Assembly (NCBI RefSeq): GCF_002088275.1 | Contig: NZ_AQQS01000005.1 | Location: forward strand, 1-64,000 | DNA from: Aurantimonas sp. 22II-16-19i | GTDB lineage: Bacteria > Pseudomonadota > Alphaproteobacteria > Rhizobiales > Rhizobiaceae | Reading direction: 5' to 3' | DNA length: 64,000 nt | Shown here: piece after piece, positions 16,253-24,974 of the stretch | How the letters are laid out: every line of letters starts with the position of its first letter | Position numbering within the stretch: the first letter of the stretch is position 1 | The notes under the pieces: generated by a model | The model's input: the letters and a program-made list of their open reading frames with translations, nothing else | Databases searched by the model: none | Told to the model about the DNA's origin: nothing | Translations under genes and position numbers: made by a program

Positions 16253-17173
16253 ATGAAGAGAACGACCCTAGCCCTTGCGCTCGCCTTGTCGACAGCTGCT
16301 GGCGCGGCCAGCGCTCAGACGGTGGAGATGATCGTTCCGTTCAGTGCCGGCGGCGGCACCGACACGGTCGCCCGGGTGTTCGAGCCGGGCTTTTCCGAGG
16401 CGCTCGGCCGGACGGTCGTCATCCGCAACATCGACGGCGCGAGCGGCACCATCGGCGCGGCAGCGGCAGCCAATGCCGCGGCGGATGGCTCGTCCGTCGG
16501 CTACCTGCCGATCGGACCCCTGGCGATCCAGCCGTCGCTGCGCGAGACGTCCTACGGCGCCGACGACTTCGCCTATGTCTGCCAGACGACGTCGACGCCG
16601 GTCTTCCTCCTGTCGAAGACGGATGGCGAGGCTGGCTCGGTCGAGGACTGGGTGGCGCGCGGCAAGGACAGCCGGGTCGTCTACGGCTCCTCCGGTCCCG
16701 GCACGATCCCCCATCTCGCGATGGCGGCGTTCGCCTCGAAGGCCGGCCTCAAGGCGGTCCATCTGCCGTTCAACGGCACCGGCCCGGCAATGAACGCCAT
16801 GGCTGGCGGCGAGATCGACCTCTTCGTCGACACGGCGACGGTGCTGGAGAACAACGACGTCAAGGCGCTCGCCGTCTTTGCGCCCGAGCGGCTCGAGGCC
16901 TATCCGGACGTTCCGACCATGAAGGAGGCCGGCTACGATCTCGACTTCTCCGTCTGGCAGGGGCTCGTCGCCCCCGCCGGCGTCGAGGGGGAGACCTTGG
17001 CGGCCTATTCCGAGGCCTGCCGGAAAGCCATCGAGACCGACCGCTTCAAGAAGCTCGCGCAGGATACCAACACCGGGATCCTCTATCGCGGTCCGGAGGA
17101 GTTCGCGGCCTTCGTCAAGCGGAACGCCGAACAGAACCGGACGATCCTGAAGGATGCCGGCCTGGTTCAGTAG
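16253..17173 (+). CDS. slcH: TctC-family periplasmic binding protein of a TTT transporter, probable sulfolactate-binding SlcH
   Basis: A 306-residue tripartite-tricarboxylate-transporter binding protein. The signal peptide is about 1-21 (ending ASAQ), and the family motifs IVPFSAGGGTD and GSSGPGT are visible. ATG codons occur at 16250 and 16253; GGAGG at 16243-16247 is better spaced for 16253. TctB- and TctA-type membrane genes follow. The gene order and the suy/slc/com genes nearby match the SlcHFG sulfolactate uptake system described for Chromohalobacter salexigens. Substrate is inferred from context. A perfect 10-bp hairpin directly follows the stop codon and may favour higher expression of this subunit. 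Confidence 0.82.
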   Translation: MKRTTLALALALSTAAGAASAQTVEMIVPFSAGGGTDTVARVFEPGFSEALGRTVVIRNIDGASGTIGAAAAANAAADGSSVGYLPIGPLAIQPSLRETSYGADDFAYVCQTTSTPVFLLSKTDGEAGSVEDWVARGKDSRVVYGSSGPGTIPHLAMAAFASKAGLKAVHLPFNGTGPAMNAMAGGEIDLFVDTATVLENNDVKALAVFAPERLEAYPDVPTMKEAGYDLDFSVWQGLVAPAGVEGETLAAYSEACRKAIETDRFKKLAQDTNTGILYRGPEEFAAFVKRNAEQNRTILKDAGLVQ

Positions 17174-17189
17174 GTTCGGATGACGATCG

Positions 17190-17214
17190 GCGCCGGGACA
17201 CCAGGTCCCGGCGC
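17190..17214 (+). other. Intercistronic hairpin after slcH
   Basis: A perfect 10-bp stem (GCGCCGGGAC with GTCCCGGCGC) and a 5-nt loop begin 16 nt after the slcH stop. No T tract follows, so it looks like an mRNA 3'-end stabiliser or partial attenuator rather than a full terminator. Confidence 0.7.
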
Positions 17215-17313
17215 TAGAGCGGGATGAGATCAGCCTCGATCGACATCCCGCGCCATCTTATTGTTGCCGCATGATTTTTCCCGAAAACCGGTTCCCACTT
17301 TTCGGGATCATGC
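17215..17313 (+). repeat. Hyphomicrobial intergenic mosaic repeat, copy 1
   Basis: A two-part element. A GAGCGGGAT...ATCCCGC dyad is followed by a TTGCCGCATGAT...ATCATGC dyad with a CCGGTT centre and ACTTTTCGGGATCATGC end. Related copies lie at 19425-19530, 28987-29091 and, inverted, 48201-48297. It fills most of the gap between slcH and the tctB-type gene. Confidence 0.85.
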
Positions 17314-17449
17314 ACCAGGCTCGCGGGCGGGAGGCGGCCGCCCGCGAGCGTCGCGTGGCGCCTCCATCAATACCGTTCGCCGCCCAGCAGCTGGCTCGCG
17401 CGACCCTGGCCGACCGGTTCCGGGTCGCCGGCTCATCGGGAGTTTTGCG

Positions 17450-17932
17450 TTGACGCGCAGCCGTGCCCCCCAACTCGCCGTGTCCTTCGGCTTCACCCTT
17501 CTCGGGCTGGTCTTTCTCGTCGCGGCCTTTGCCGGTGAGGGAGGCGGCCAGGGCAACCTTGCCGCCGGCGACACGCCGGACGCGCTGCCGCGGATCCTGC
17601 TCTTCGCATGGGTCGGCCTCGGCATCGTCGATCTTCTGCGCCAGTTCCTTGCGATGCGCGCCGCAGATGCGCCGCCGGAAGCCGACGAACCGGGCAGGCC
17701 GGCCGTCCTCATGGTGATGGCCCTGTCCCTGGTGCTGGCGATCGCGATCGTCTTTGCGGGCTATCTCCTGCCGATCCTCATCTGCCTGCCGCTCATCCTG
17801 TTCATGACGGGGACGCGGTCGCCGCTGGCCCTTGCGCTCGCCTTCCTCGTCCTCGGGCCGGGGCTGTGGTTCCTGTTCCACCATCTTCTCCAGATCCGTC
17901 TTCCCGTGCTCCTGTCCGGCGGTGTGTTGTGA
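17450..17932 (+). CDS. TctB-family small membrane subunit of the TTT transporter (Slc system)
   Basis: A 160-residue protein with four predicted membrane helices (about 10-30, 44-62, 83-108 and 115-140), the form expected for TctB. No ATG fits the start of the homologous region. The TTG at 17450, preceded by CGGGAG, is chosen as start. Its stop shares one base with the TctA start (TGATG), so the two are translationally coupled. It corresponds to one of the SlcF/SlcG components; which letter belongs to which subunit I do not assert. Confidence 0.82.
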   Translation: MTRSRAPQLAVSFGFTLLGLVFLVAAFAGEGGGQGNLAAGDTPDALPRILLFAWVGLGIVDLLRQFLAMRAADAPPEADEPGRPAVLMVMALSLVLAIAIVFAGYLLPILICLPLILFMTGTRSPLALALAFLVLGPGLWFLFHHLLQIRLPVLLSGGVL

Positions 17933-19428
17933 TGTCCGATATCGCCTTTCTGGGCGAGGCCTTCGCGCCCGCCACCTTGTTCGCGATCGTCATCGGGACG
18001 ACCCTCGGCGTCGTCATCGGGGCATTGCCCGGCCTCGGCTCGGTCGTCGGGCTGTCGATCTGCCTGCCTTTCACCTTCGGCATGGAAACGGTCCCGAGCC
18101 TCGCGCTGCTGCTCGGCGTCTATTGCGGCTCGGTCTATGGCGGTTCGATTTCGGCGATCCTGATCAATTCTCCGGGCACGCCGCAGTCGGCCGCGACGAT
18201 GCTCGACGGCTATCCGATGGCGCAGCGGGGGGAGGCGGGGGCCGCTCTCGGCTGGGCGACCGCCGCATCGGTCGTCGGCGGGTTGATCTCCTGCGTCGTC
18301 CTCATTCTCGCCGCGCCGCAGCTGGCGCGCTTCGCCACCCGCTTCGGCTCGGTCGAGGTGTTCGCCCTCATCCTCCTCGCGCTCACCTGCATCGCCGCCG
18401 TCTCGCGCGGCTCGATGGTCAAGGGGCTGGCGATGGGCGCCGCGGGGCTCTTCGTCGCCCTGATCGGCACCGACCCGGTCACGGGCGGCGCCCGCTTCAC
18501 CTTCGGCATCGAATTCCTGACCGCCGGGCTCGACCTGATCTCGGTGGTCATCGGCCTGTTCGCGCTGTCGGAAGCCTTTTCACGGCTGGCCCAGCGCCAT
18601 GACGGGGCGCCGAGCGTCGCCCATGCGCGGCTCGTCCTGCCGCGTCTTTCCGCCTGGAAGGGCCGGGTCTTCAACCTCGTCCGCAGTTCCTTCATCGGCT
18701 GCCTGATCGGCGCCCTGCCGGGCACCGGCGCGGCCACGGCGGCCTTCATCAGCTACGCCTCGGCCAAGCAGGCCTCGCCGCGCCGCGAGAATTTCGGCAA
18801 GGGCGAGCCCGACGGGCTGATCGCGGCGGAATCGGCGAACAACGCGGTGACCGGCAGCGCGATGATCCCGACGCTCGCCCTCGGCATTCCCGGCGACGTG
18901 GTGACGGCGATCCTGCTGTCGGCCATGGTCGTCCACGGCATCACGCCCGGCGTGCGGCTGATGACCGAGCACCTCGACGTCGTCAACGCCATCTTCGTCG
19001 TGCTCATCCTCATCAACATCGTGATGCTGGCGGTGGCCTTTCCGATCGTGCGCGCCTTCGGCAAGCTCCTGTCGATCCCCGAGCCGATCATCATGGTCGG
19101 CGTCATCGCCTTCTCGCTGATCGGCGCCATCACGGTGCGGGGCAACCCGCTCGACGGTGTCGTCGCCGTGCTCTTCGGAATTGCCGGCTACGCCTTCAGG
19201 ATCGGCGGCTTTCCGCTCGCTCCCTTCGTCATCGGCCTCGTGCTCGGACCGCAATTCGAGCAGAATCTGCGGCGGGGCCTGCTACTCAACGACGGTGACA
19301 TTCTGAGCTTCCCGACGGCGAGCTGGATTTCCGCCGTGATCTTCGCGGTGATCTTCATCCTGACGGTCGCAGTCCCGCTGGCGCCGTATCTGGCGCGGCT
19401 GCCGACGCTCGGCAGGCGGCCGCGTTAG
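17932..19428 (+). CDS. TctA-family large membrane subunit of the TTT transporter (Slc system)
   Basis: A 498-residue protein with about eleven to twelve membrane helices. It carries the TctA signatures GALPGLGSV near the N-terminus, YGGSISAILINSPGTP, and a second GALPGTGAA in the middle. It forms the translocation channel with TctB and takes ligand from SlcH, driven by an ion gradient. The TAG stop codon lies within the terminal bases of a mosaic repeat. The inferred cargo is 3-sulfolactate. Confidence 0.88.
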   Translation: MSDIAFLGEAFAPATLFAIVIGTTLGVVIGALPGLGSVVGLSICLPFTFGMETVPSLALLLGVYCGSVYGGSISAILINSPGTPQSAATMLDGYPMAQRGEAGAALGWATAASVVGGLISCVVLILAAPQLARFATRFGSVEVFALILLALTCIAAVSRGSMVKGLAMGAAGLFVALIGTDPVTGGARFTFGIEFLTAGLDLISVVIGLFALSEAFSRLAQRHDGAPSVAHARLVLPRLSAWKGRVFNLVRSSFIGCLIGALPGTGAATAAFISYASAKQASPRRENFGKGEPDGLIAAESANNAVTGSAMIPTLALGIPGDVVTAILLSAMVVHGITPGVRLMTEHLDVVNAIFVVLILINIVMLAVAFPIVRAFGKLLSIPEPIIMVGVIAFSLIGAITVRGNPLDGVVAVLFGIAGYAFRIGGFPLAPFVIGLVLGPQFEQNLRRGLLLNDGDILSFPTASWISAVIFAVIFILTVAVPLAPYLARLPTLGRRPR

Positions 19429-19530
19429 AGCGGGATGGGATCAGCTGCGATCGACGTCCCGCTCTATTCTCTTCTTGCCGCATGATCTTCTCAGAAAGCC
19501 GGTTCCGACTTTTCGGGATCAATGCTCTAG
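19425..19530 (+). repeat. Hyphomicrobial intergenic mosaic repeat, copy 2
   Basis: Same two-part structure as copy 1, bounded by TTAGAGC on the left and GCTCTAG on the right, so the whole element is flanked by short inverted ends. Its left end supplies the TAG stop codon of the TctA gene. Confidence 0.85.
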
Positions 19531-20060
19531 CGGCCTGCCGTTCACGGCAAGCCACGGCTCGTCAGCGCCAATCCACCTGATCTGAGACCGCACGCTCTCG
19601 GGGCTCGACATGGGGCCGGCTGCCCGCAGGCACGTCGGCGAAAGCTCGTTCTCCAGTCGCGGGCTTGCGAGAGGCGCACGGGGTCGCGTCGGCTTCCCCG
19701 CAAAGCCGATGCCGGGGGCATCGGGGACGACGGATCGCCTCGACCTCCGACGCTTCGTCTTCCATCGCCGGGCCCCGTTTGGAAACGGTGAGGGCCGCGC
19801 CTCGAGCGCCTGATCCTGGCGCAGATCGTACGCTGCCCGCAACGTCGTGCCGCGCTCTTGCGACGGGGCCCGGACAGGACGAAGCCTCGACGCAGGGCCC
19901 TCCCGTTTCCGCACCCGGACATCCCGCGTCCGGTGGATGCGGTGGAGTCGCCCGTCGGCCGGCCCGACGCCGGCCCGGATGGGCCGCACCGTCGCCGTCC
20001 GCCCGGCGGGTGGCAGACGGCGCCGCCGGCCATTCCGCCTGGGGCAATTGCCGCGGCGGA
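19531..20060. other. Gene-free GC-rich intergenic stretch
   Basis: About 530 bp between the transporter operon and the convergent suyZ. Open frames here are rich in Arg, Pro and Gly and have no recognisable motif or ribosome-binding site. I see no gene, terminator or further repeat. Confidence 0.5.
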
Positions 20061-21071
20061 TCAGCCGGCGAGGCCCATCTCGACGGCGGCGATGGCCAGC
20101 ATCAGGAGGACCAGCGTCTCGGTGACGACCATGGCGACATGGCGCCAGCCGAGCTGCAGCATGTCCTTCATGTTGGTGCGCACGCCGAGCGCCGAGATGG
20201 CGATGACGAGCAGCCAGCCGGAGAGATCGACGGCGACCGTGGCGACCGCCGCCGGGAGCAGGCCGAGGCTGTTGATCGCCGTCAGCGCCGCAAAGCCGAT
20301 GACGAAGAGCGGCAGGCGGACGGACTTCGCCTCGCCCGTCTTCTGTCCCGCCAGCGCCAGGACGATGATCAGCAGCACGACGGGCAGCATGGCGACCCGC
20401 AGCAGCTTGATGATCGTCGCGACGTCGCCGACGTCGGTGGAGATCGAATAGCCGGCGCCGACCACCTGGGCGACGTCGTGAATCGTCGCCCCGACGAGGA
20501 AGCCGCTCTGGCTCGGCGTCAGCCCGAGCACGGAGAACAGGATCGGGTAGACGATCATCGCGATGGTCGAGAGCGTCGTGACCGAAACGACGGTGAACAG
20601 GAGATTGCGCTCGGTTCGCTCGTTGTGCGGAATGACGGAGGCGATGGCGAGTGCCGCGGAGGCGCCGCAGATGGCGACCGAGCCGCCGGTCAGGAGCGAG
20701 AAGCGCCACTGCTTGTCGAAGATGCGCCCGCAGACGAAGCCCGTGCCGATGGTGAGCGCGATGAGGCCGATCACCGTCAGGAAGGTGGAGAGGCCGAGGG
20801 AGGCGATGTCGGCCGTGGTGATCCGCGCTCCGAGGAGGACGATGCCGATCCGCAGCAGGCTCTTCGACGAGAATTCGAGACCCGGCTTGAAGCGCGCGTC
20901 GACCGCCAGGAAGTTGAACGCCATGCCGATCAGGAGGGCGAACAGCATCACCGGCGCACCGTAGTGATCGGCGACGAACCGCGCCGCGGTGGCGACGGTC
21001 AAGGCGAGCAGGATGCCCGGAAACAGCGGCCAATAGCGGTCGCGGACGCTGGAGGGGGAAAACGCGGACAT
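20061..21071 (-). CDS. suyZ: YeiH/UPF0324 (COG2855) membrane exporter, probable sulfate/sulfite exporter SuyZ
   Basis: A 336-residue integral membrane protein with about ten helices. It has the family motifs SVAICGASAALAIASVI and GATIHDVAQVVGAG. SuyZ of Paracoccus pantotrophus, proposed to export the sulfate made after desulfonation, belongs to this family. Here it lies 79 bp downstream of the GntR-type regulator and next to suyAB, so removal of sulfite or sulfate released from sulfolactate is the expected role. The transport direction and ion are inferred. Confidence 0.85.
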   Translation of the reverse strand: MSAFSPSSVRDRYWPLFPGILLALTVATAARFVADHYGAPVMLFALLIGMAFNFLAVDARFKPGLEFSSKSLLRIGIVLLGARITTADIASLGLSTFLTVIGLIALTIGTGFVCGRIFDKQWRFSLLTGGSVAICGASAALAIASVIPHNERTERNLLFTVVSVTTLSTIAMIVYPILFSVLGLTPSQSGFLVGATIHDVAQVVGAGYSISTDVGDVATIIKLLRVAMLPVVLLIIVLALAGQKTGEAKSVRLPLFVIGFAALTAINSLGLLPAAVATVAVDLSGWLLVIAISALGVRTNMKDMLQLGWRHVAMVVTETLVLLMLAIAAVEMGLAG

Positions 21072-21150
21072 CGGCGGACCTGTCGTGTTGGATCGGGCTG
21101 TGGCCGGAGAGGGGACGTGAGCGCGCCCGGCCGAGCGTGCGGGGCCCCGG

Positions 21151-21882
21151 TCAGAGATCGGAGCGGTAGTGGAAGCTGTCGGTCAGGCAGAAGGAAATGC
21201 GGTGCTCGACCGGCGTGTCGTCGAGGGCGAGGGCGAGCCGCTCGATGCTGAGGACCGGGTGTCCGGTCTCGCAGCCGAGCCGTTCGGCGAGGGTCGCGTC
21301 GGCGATCGCCGCCTTGAGCTTCTCCGCCGCCTTGCCGATGGTGATGCCGAAAACTTCCGAATAGAGCGCGTAGACGTTGTTGGGGATGTCGGCCATCTGG
21401 CCCAGCGCCTCGAAGCGCGCCACCGGCAGCGTGATCCGCTCGGATATCACCGGCGCCTCGCCGAGATGGCGGACCCGGTCGATCCGCCAGACGTCGGCGC
21501 CTTTTGCGAGCCCCAGTTGCTCGCGGTCGGCGGCGCTGGCCCTGGCCTTCACCCGCCCCAGCACCCGGCTCTGGGGGAACAGCCGTTCGCCGCCATCGGC
21601 GACCAGCCGGAAGAACTTGAACAGGATGCGGCCTTCCTCGGGTAGCGCCACGAAGGTCCCGCGGCCCTGCCTGCGCAACAGGAGATGCTCCGCCGTCATG
21701 GCGTCGAGGGCCTTGCGTACGGTTCCCTGGCTGACGCCGAGTTCGCTCGCCAGCTGGAACTCGCTCGGCAGCATCATGCCGGGCGTCCACGAGCCGACGA
21801 TCAGCCGCCGCACCAGCGTGTCGCGGACCTGCTGATAGAGCGGCCGAAAGGCCGGCGCCTCGCTCGTCGTCGTCTCGCTCAT
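21151..21882 (-). CDS. suyR: GntR/HutC-family regulator with UTRA domain, probable SuyR
   Basis: A 243-residue regulator. A winged helix occupies about 15-78 (LPSEFQLASELGVSQGTVRKALD, shown here in part as SEFQLASELGVSQGTVRK), and a UTRA effector domain follows from about 95 to 235 with typical VWRIDRVR and PVISERITLP segments. The ATG at 21882 follows AGGAGA. It is divergent from suyAB, and a dyad (21980-21993) lies over the suyA promoter. The effector is probably sulfolactate or sulfopyruvate. Regulators in other suy clusters are also encoded divergently. Confidence 0.85.
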   Translation of the reverse strand: MSETTTSEAPAFRPLYQQVRDTLVRRLIVGSWTPGMMLPSEFQLASELGVSQGTVRKALDAMTAEHLLLRRQGRGTFVALPEEGRILFKFFRLVADGGERLFPQSRVLGRVKARASAADREQLGLAKGADVWRIDRVRHLGEAPVISERITLPVARFEALGQMADIPNNVYALYSEVFGITIGKAAEKLKAAIADATLAERLGCETGHPVLSIERLALALDDTPVEHRISFCLTDSFHYRSDL

Positions 21883-21951
21883 GCGCGTCTCCTGCTTCCC
21901 GGCGGCTCGGCTGCGACCCGTCCGGTGTCGATGCGCCTCGATCGTCCGGCC

Positions 21952-21993
21952 TTGACAGTCCGGCAAAATCATAATTTATGTCTTATACAAGAC
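21952..21993 (+). promoter_or_regulatory. suyA promoter and candidate SuyR operator
   Basis: TTGACA (21952-21957) is followed after about 17-18 nt by a weak -10 (TTTATG/TTATGT, 21975-21981). The dyad GTCTTATACAAGAC (21980-21993), five paired bases on each side of ATAC, overlaps the transcription start region. This shape fits operators of the GntR/HutC family. The region is markedly AT-rich compared with its surroundings. Confidence 0.7.
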
Positions 21994-22137
21994 TTGCGGC
22001 GAGCGTCAAAGCCCCATCGTCGGAAAGCGCGGCAGGTACGGGGCTCGGGGATGCGTCGTGCCGGGCAGGGCAACGCTGTCGGCGGTTCGCCCGCGAGCCG
22101 GAATTCAGATCCAGAGAAACGTCAGAGGAAACACCCG

Positions 22138-22428
22138 ATGAGCAATATTCCGCAGCTGCTGGTCCACGATCAGAAGGACAATGTCGGCGTCGTCGTCGTC
22201 GAGGACCTGAAGGCGGGGACGGACATGCTCTGCGTCGTCACCCACGACAATTCCTCGTTCCGGCTCACCTGCAACGACGACGTGCCGATCGGCCACAAGG
22301 TCGCGCTGTCGGACGTCGCGGCCGGCGACGTCGCGGTGAAGTACGGCGAGGACATCGGCCGGTTCAAGACGGACGTGAAGAAGGGCCACCACGTCCATGT
22401 CCACAACCTGAAGACCAATCGCTGGTGA
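22138..22428 (+). CDS. suyA: (R)-3-sulfolactate sulfo-lyase, small subunit SuyA
   Basis: A 96-residue SAF-domain protein. The family features GHKVAL (about 59-64) and a KYGEDIGR then HVHVHN C-terminal block are clear. SuyA is homologous to the N-terminal domain of altronate dehydratase (UxaA). The separate small gene, the paired SuyB gene 86 bp downstream and the slcC-comC genes behind it identify the sulfolactate enzyme (EC 4.4.1.24) rather than UxaA. With SuyB it eliminates sulfite from (R)-sulfolactate to give pyruvate. The ATG at 22138 follows AGAGGAA. Confidence 0.9.
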   Translation: MSNIPQLLVHDQKDNVGVVVVEDLKAGTDMLCVVTHDNSSFRLTCNDDVPIGHKVALSDVAAGDVAVKYGEDIGRFKTDVKKGHHVHVHNLKTNRW

Positions 22429-22514
22429 GCCTGCCCTTCGCCGCGGCCGGCGTCGACGCAACGTCCGCCTCCGCCGCTTTTCGCCCGAACCGATTTTTCT
22501 GAAAGAAGCCAGCC

Positions 22515-23693
22515 ATGCCGATCAATACGAACCGCAAGTTCCAGGGCTATCGCCGCGAGAACGGCCGCGTGGGTGTTCGCAACCACGTCGTCATCCTGCC
22601 CGTCGACGACATCTCGAACGCCGCCTGCGAAGCCGTCGCCAACAACATCAAGGGCACGCTCGCGCTGCCGCACGCCTATGGCCGGCTGCAGTTCGGCGCC
22701 GACCTCGACCTGCATTTCCGCACGATGATCGGCACCGGTGCCAATCCGAACGTCGCCGCCTGCATCGTCGTCGGCATCGAGCCCGGCTGGACCCAGAAGA
22801 TCGCCGACGGCATCGCCGCCACCGGCAAGCCCGTCGCCGCCTTCTCGATCGAGCAGAACGGCGACCTGAAGACGATCATGGACGTCTCGCGCAAGGCGCA
22901 GCAATTCGTGCAGTGGGCGACCGAGCTCCAGCGCACCGAATGCGACGTGTCGGAACTCTGGATCTCGACCAAATGCGGCGAGAGCGACACCACCACCGGC
23001 CTCGGCTCCTGCCCGACCGTCGGCAACATGTATGACAAGCTGATCCCGGAAGGCATCTACGGCGTCTTCGGCGAGACCTCCGAGATCACTGGCGCCGAGC
23101 ACATCTGCAAGGAACGGGCCGTCGACGCCGAGACCGGCGAGCGCTGGTACAAGATGTGGAAGGCCTATCAGGACGACGTCATCTTCGCCCATGCGACCGA
23201 CGATCTGTCCGAGTCCCAGCCGACCAAGGGCAACATCGAGGGCGGGCTTTCGACCATCGAGGAAAAGGCGCTCGGCAATCTCGAGAAGATCGGCCGCGAG
23301 TGCAAGTTCATCGACATCCTCGAGCCCGCCGAAGCTCCGCAGAAGGGCAATGGCCTCTATTTCATGGACACGTCCTCGGCGGCCGCCGAATGCGTCACCC
23401 TGATGGGGGCCGCCGGCTACGTCATCCACACCTTCCCGACGGGCCAGGGCAACGTCATCGGCAATCCGATCGTGCCGGTGATCAAGATCACCGCCAATCC
23501 GCGCACCGTGCGGACGATGTCGGAGCATGTGGACGTCGACGTCTCCGGCATCCTGCGCCGCGACATGACCATCGACCAGGCCGGCGACGCGCTGATCGAG
23601 AACATCATGCGCACGGCCAATGGCCGCGTCACCGCCGCGGAGGCCCTCGGCCACCGCGAGTTCGTGATGACCAAGCTCTACCGCAGCGCCTGA
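22515..23693 (+). CDS. suyB: (R)-3-sulfolactate sulfo-lyase, large catalytic subunit SuyB
   Basis: A 392-residue protein homologous to the C-terminal catalytic domain of altronate and galactarate dehydratases. It opens with [17 protein letters not shown], the hallmark of this group. The segment [22 protein letters not shown] carries the conserved cysteine and polar metal-site residues and is given here only by its landmarks CGESD and GSCPT. Together with SuyA it converts (R)-sulfolactate to pyruvate and sulfite in the cytoplasm and requires iron. The length equals that of known SuyB proteins. A large nested inverted repeat follows the gene. Confidence 0.92.
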   Translation: MPINTNRKFQGYRRENGRVGVRNHVVILPVDDISNAACEAVANNIKGTLALPHAYGRLQFGADLDLHFRTMIGTGANPNVAACIVVGIEPGWTQKIADGIAATGKPVAAFSIEQNGDLKTIMDVSRKAQQFVQWATELQRTECDVSELWISTKCGESDTTTGLGSCPTVGNMYDKLIPEGIYGVFGETSEITGAEHICKERAVDAETGERWYKMWKAYQDDVIFAHATDDLSESQPTKGNIEGGLSTIEEKALGNLEKIGRECKFIDILEPAEAPQKGNGLYFMDTSSAAAECVTLMGAAGYVIHTFPTGQGNVIGNPIVPVIKITANPRTVRTMSEHVDVDVSGILRRDMTIDQAGDALIENIMRTANGRVTAAEALGHREFVMTKLYRSA

Positions 23694-23824
23694 TCGCTTC
23701 GGCATCCGAGCCATCGCCCGCATCTGCGGGCGGTGGCCGTTCTGCGTTCGCGCCGCGCGGCGATCCTGCCTGGTGAGCGCCCTTCGCGCTCCCCTCTGCC
23801 CTCCTGAGCTTGTCGAAGGGCGGG

Positions 23825-23956
23825 CATCTCCCCCACAAGGGGGGAGATCGGCGGCTTTGGTGAGATCGTCCCTTCTTCGCCGTTGGGCCAGTGCAACAAT
23901 CGAAGTGCAGGCCCAACGTTCGCGCGAGATCGATCTCCCCCCTTGTGGGGGAGATG
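23825..23956. repeat. Nested long inverted repeat between suyB and slcC
   Basis: A perfect 26-bp inverted repeat (23825-23850 and 23931-23956) contains an inner pair around CGTTGGGCC/GGCCCAACG (23881-23889 and 23910-23918). The arms themselves are rich in CTCCCCC/GGGGGAG and can also fold singly. The 345 bp between suyB and slcC (23694-24038) otherwise hold no gene. In RNA it would form a long hairpin between the two cistrons. It resembles dispersed repeats often seen between Hyphomicrobiales genes. Confidence 0.8.
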
Positions 23957-24038
23957 GGCGGCAGCCCAGAGGGGGGTATGCCGCCGCAGACACCTGACCC
24001 GCGCCCGCCCGCAACAAAAACCCCGACAGGAGCCTCCC

Positions 24039-24974
24039 ATGCCCGAGGTCGTCATTTCCGAATTCATGGACGAGGCTGCGGTCGGCATGATCAGCGCCCG
24101 TCACGACACGCTCTACGATCCCGAACTGGTCGACCGGCCGGACGATCTTGCGGCGGCCGTGCAGTCCGCGCGCGCGCTCGTGGTGCGCAACCGCACCAAG
24201 GTGACGGCGGCGCTTCTTGAAGCCTCGGCGACGCTGCAATGCGTCGGCCGGCTCGGCGTCGGTCTCGACAACATCGACCTCGACGCCTGCAAGGCCCGCG
24301 GCGTCGCCGTCTACCCGGCCACCGGCGCCAACGACGTCGCGGTGGCCGAATATGTCGTGACGGCCGCGCTGATGCTGCTGCGCGGAGCCTATACGGCACC
24401 TGAGGATGTCGCATCCGGCGCCTGGCCCCGCCAGCGGCTGATGGCGGGCGGCGAGGCGATGGACAAGCGCCTCGGCCTCGTCGGCTATGGCGCCATCGCC
24501 CGGCAGGCGGCCAAGCGCGCCCGCGTCCTCGGCTTTTCCATTGCCGCCTTCGATCCGTTCCTGCCCGAGGGCGATCCCGCCTTTGAGGGTTGCGAGCGGC
24601 TGGAGCTTGCGGATCTCCTGAAAACCTCCGACGTCGTCAGCCTGCATGTGCCGCTGACCGAAAAGACCCGCCACATGATCGATGCCGGCGCCATCGCCGG
24701 GATGAAGCGGGGCGCGATCCTGATCAACACCGCCCGCGGCGGCGTCATCGACGAGGCGGCGCTGGCCGAGGCGCTGACATCCGGCGCGCTCGGGGGCGCG
24801 GCCCTCGACGTCTTCGAGACCGAGCCGCTGACGGCCGAGGCCGGCGCGAAGTTTTCCGGCATCGCCAATCTCATCCTGACGCCGCATATTGCCGGCCTCA
24901 CGGCCGAATCCAACGTCAGGGTCAGCTCCGTGACCGCCGAGAACGTCCTGAAGCATCTGGAGAAGACCGCGTGA
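24039..24974 (+). CDS. slcC: (S)-3-sulfolactate dehydrogenase SlcC
   Basis: A 311-residue D-2-hydroxyacid dehydrogenase of the phosphoglycerate dehydrogenase family. The NAD site is VGYGAIA at 148-154, where the last glycine is replaced by alanine. Catalytic residues are R233 (NTARGG), E262 (DVFETEP) and H283 (TPHIAG). SlcC of Chromohalobacter salexigens oxidises (S)-sulfolactate to sulfopyruvate. ComC, encoded next, reduces sulfopyruvate to the (R)-form needed by SuyAB, so the two dehydrogenases act as a racemase. The ATG at 24039 follows an AGGAG. The 3' end overlaps comC (GTGA). Confidence 0.88.
   Translation: MPEVVISEFMDEAAVGMISARHDTLYDPELVDRPDDLAAAVQSARALVVRNRTKVTAALLEASATLQCVGRLGVGLDNIDLDACKARGVAVYPATGANDVAVAEYVVTAALMLLRGAYTAPEDVASGAWPRQRLMAGGEAMDKRLGLVGYGAIARQAAKRARVLGFSIAAFDPFLPEGDPAFEGCERLELADLLKTSDVVSLHVPLTEKTRHMIDAGAIAGMKRGAILINTARGGVIDEAALAEALTSGALGGAALDVFETEPLTAEAGAKFSGIANLILTPHIAGLTAESNVRVSSVTAENVLKHLEKTA

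Noticed and set aside
19531-20060. Small plus-strand gene near 19610-19813
   Set aside because: No ribosome-binding site, no motif and Arg/Gly-rich composition; probably non-coding.
22138-23693. suyA/suyB as a split altronate dehydratase (UxaA)
   Set aside because: The homology is real, but the two-gene form, sizes and linkage to slcC, comC, suyZ and a SlcHFG-like transporter fit sulfolactate sulfo-lyase far better. No uxaB or uxaC is present.
23825-23956. Terminal inverted repeats of an insertion sequence or a CRISPR-like array
   Set aside because: The arms enclose only 80 bp without a coding frame, no target duplication is evident and there are no repeated spacers.
22170-24956. Long open frame on the minus strand across suyAB and slcC
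   Set aside because: It lies antisense to clearly homologous genes, has Arg/Gly/Asp-rich composition and no family motif. It is a by-product of high GC in the third codon position.
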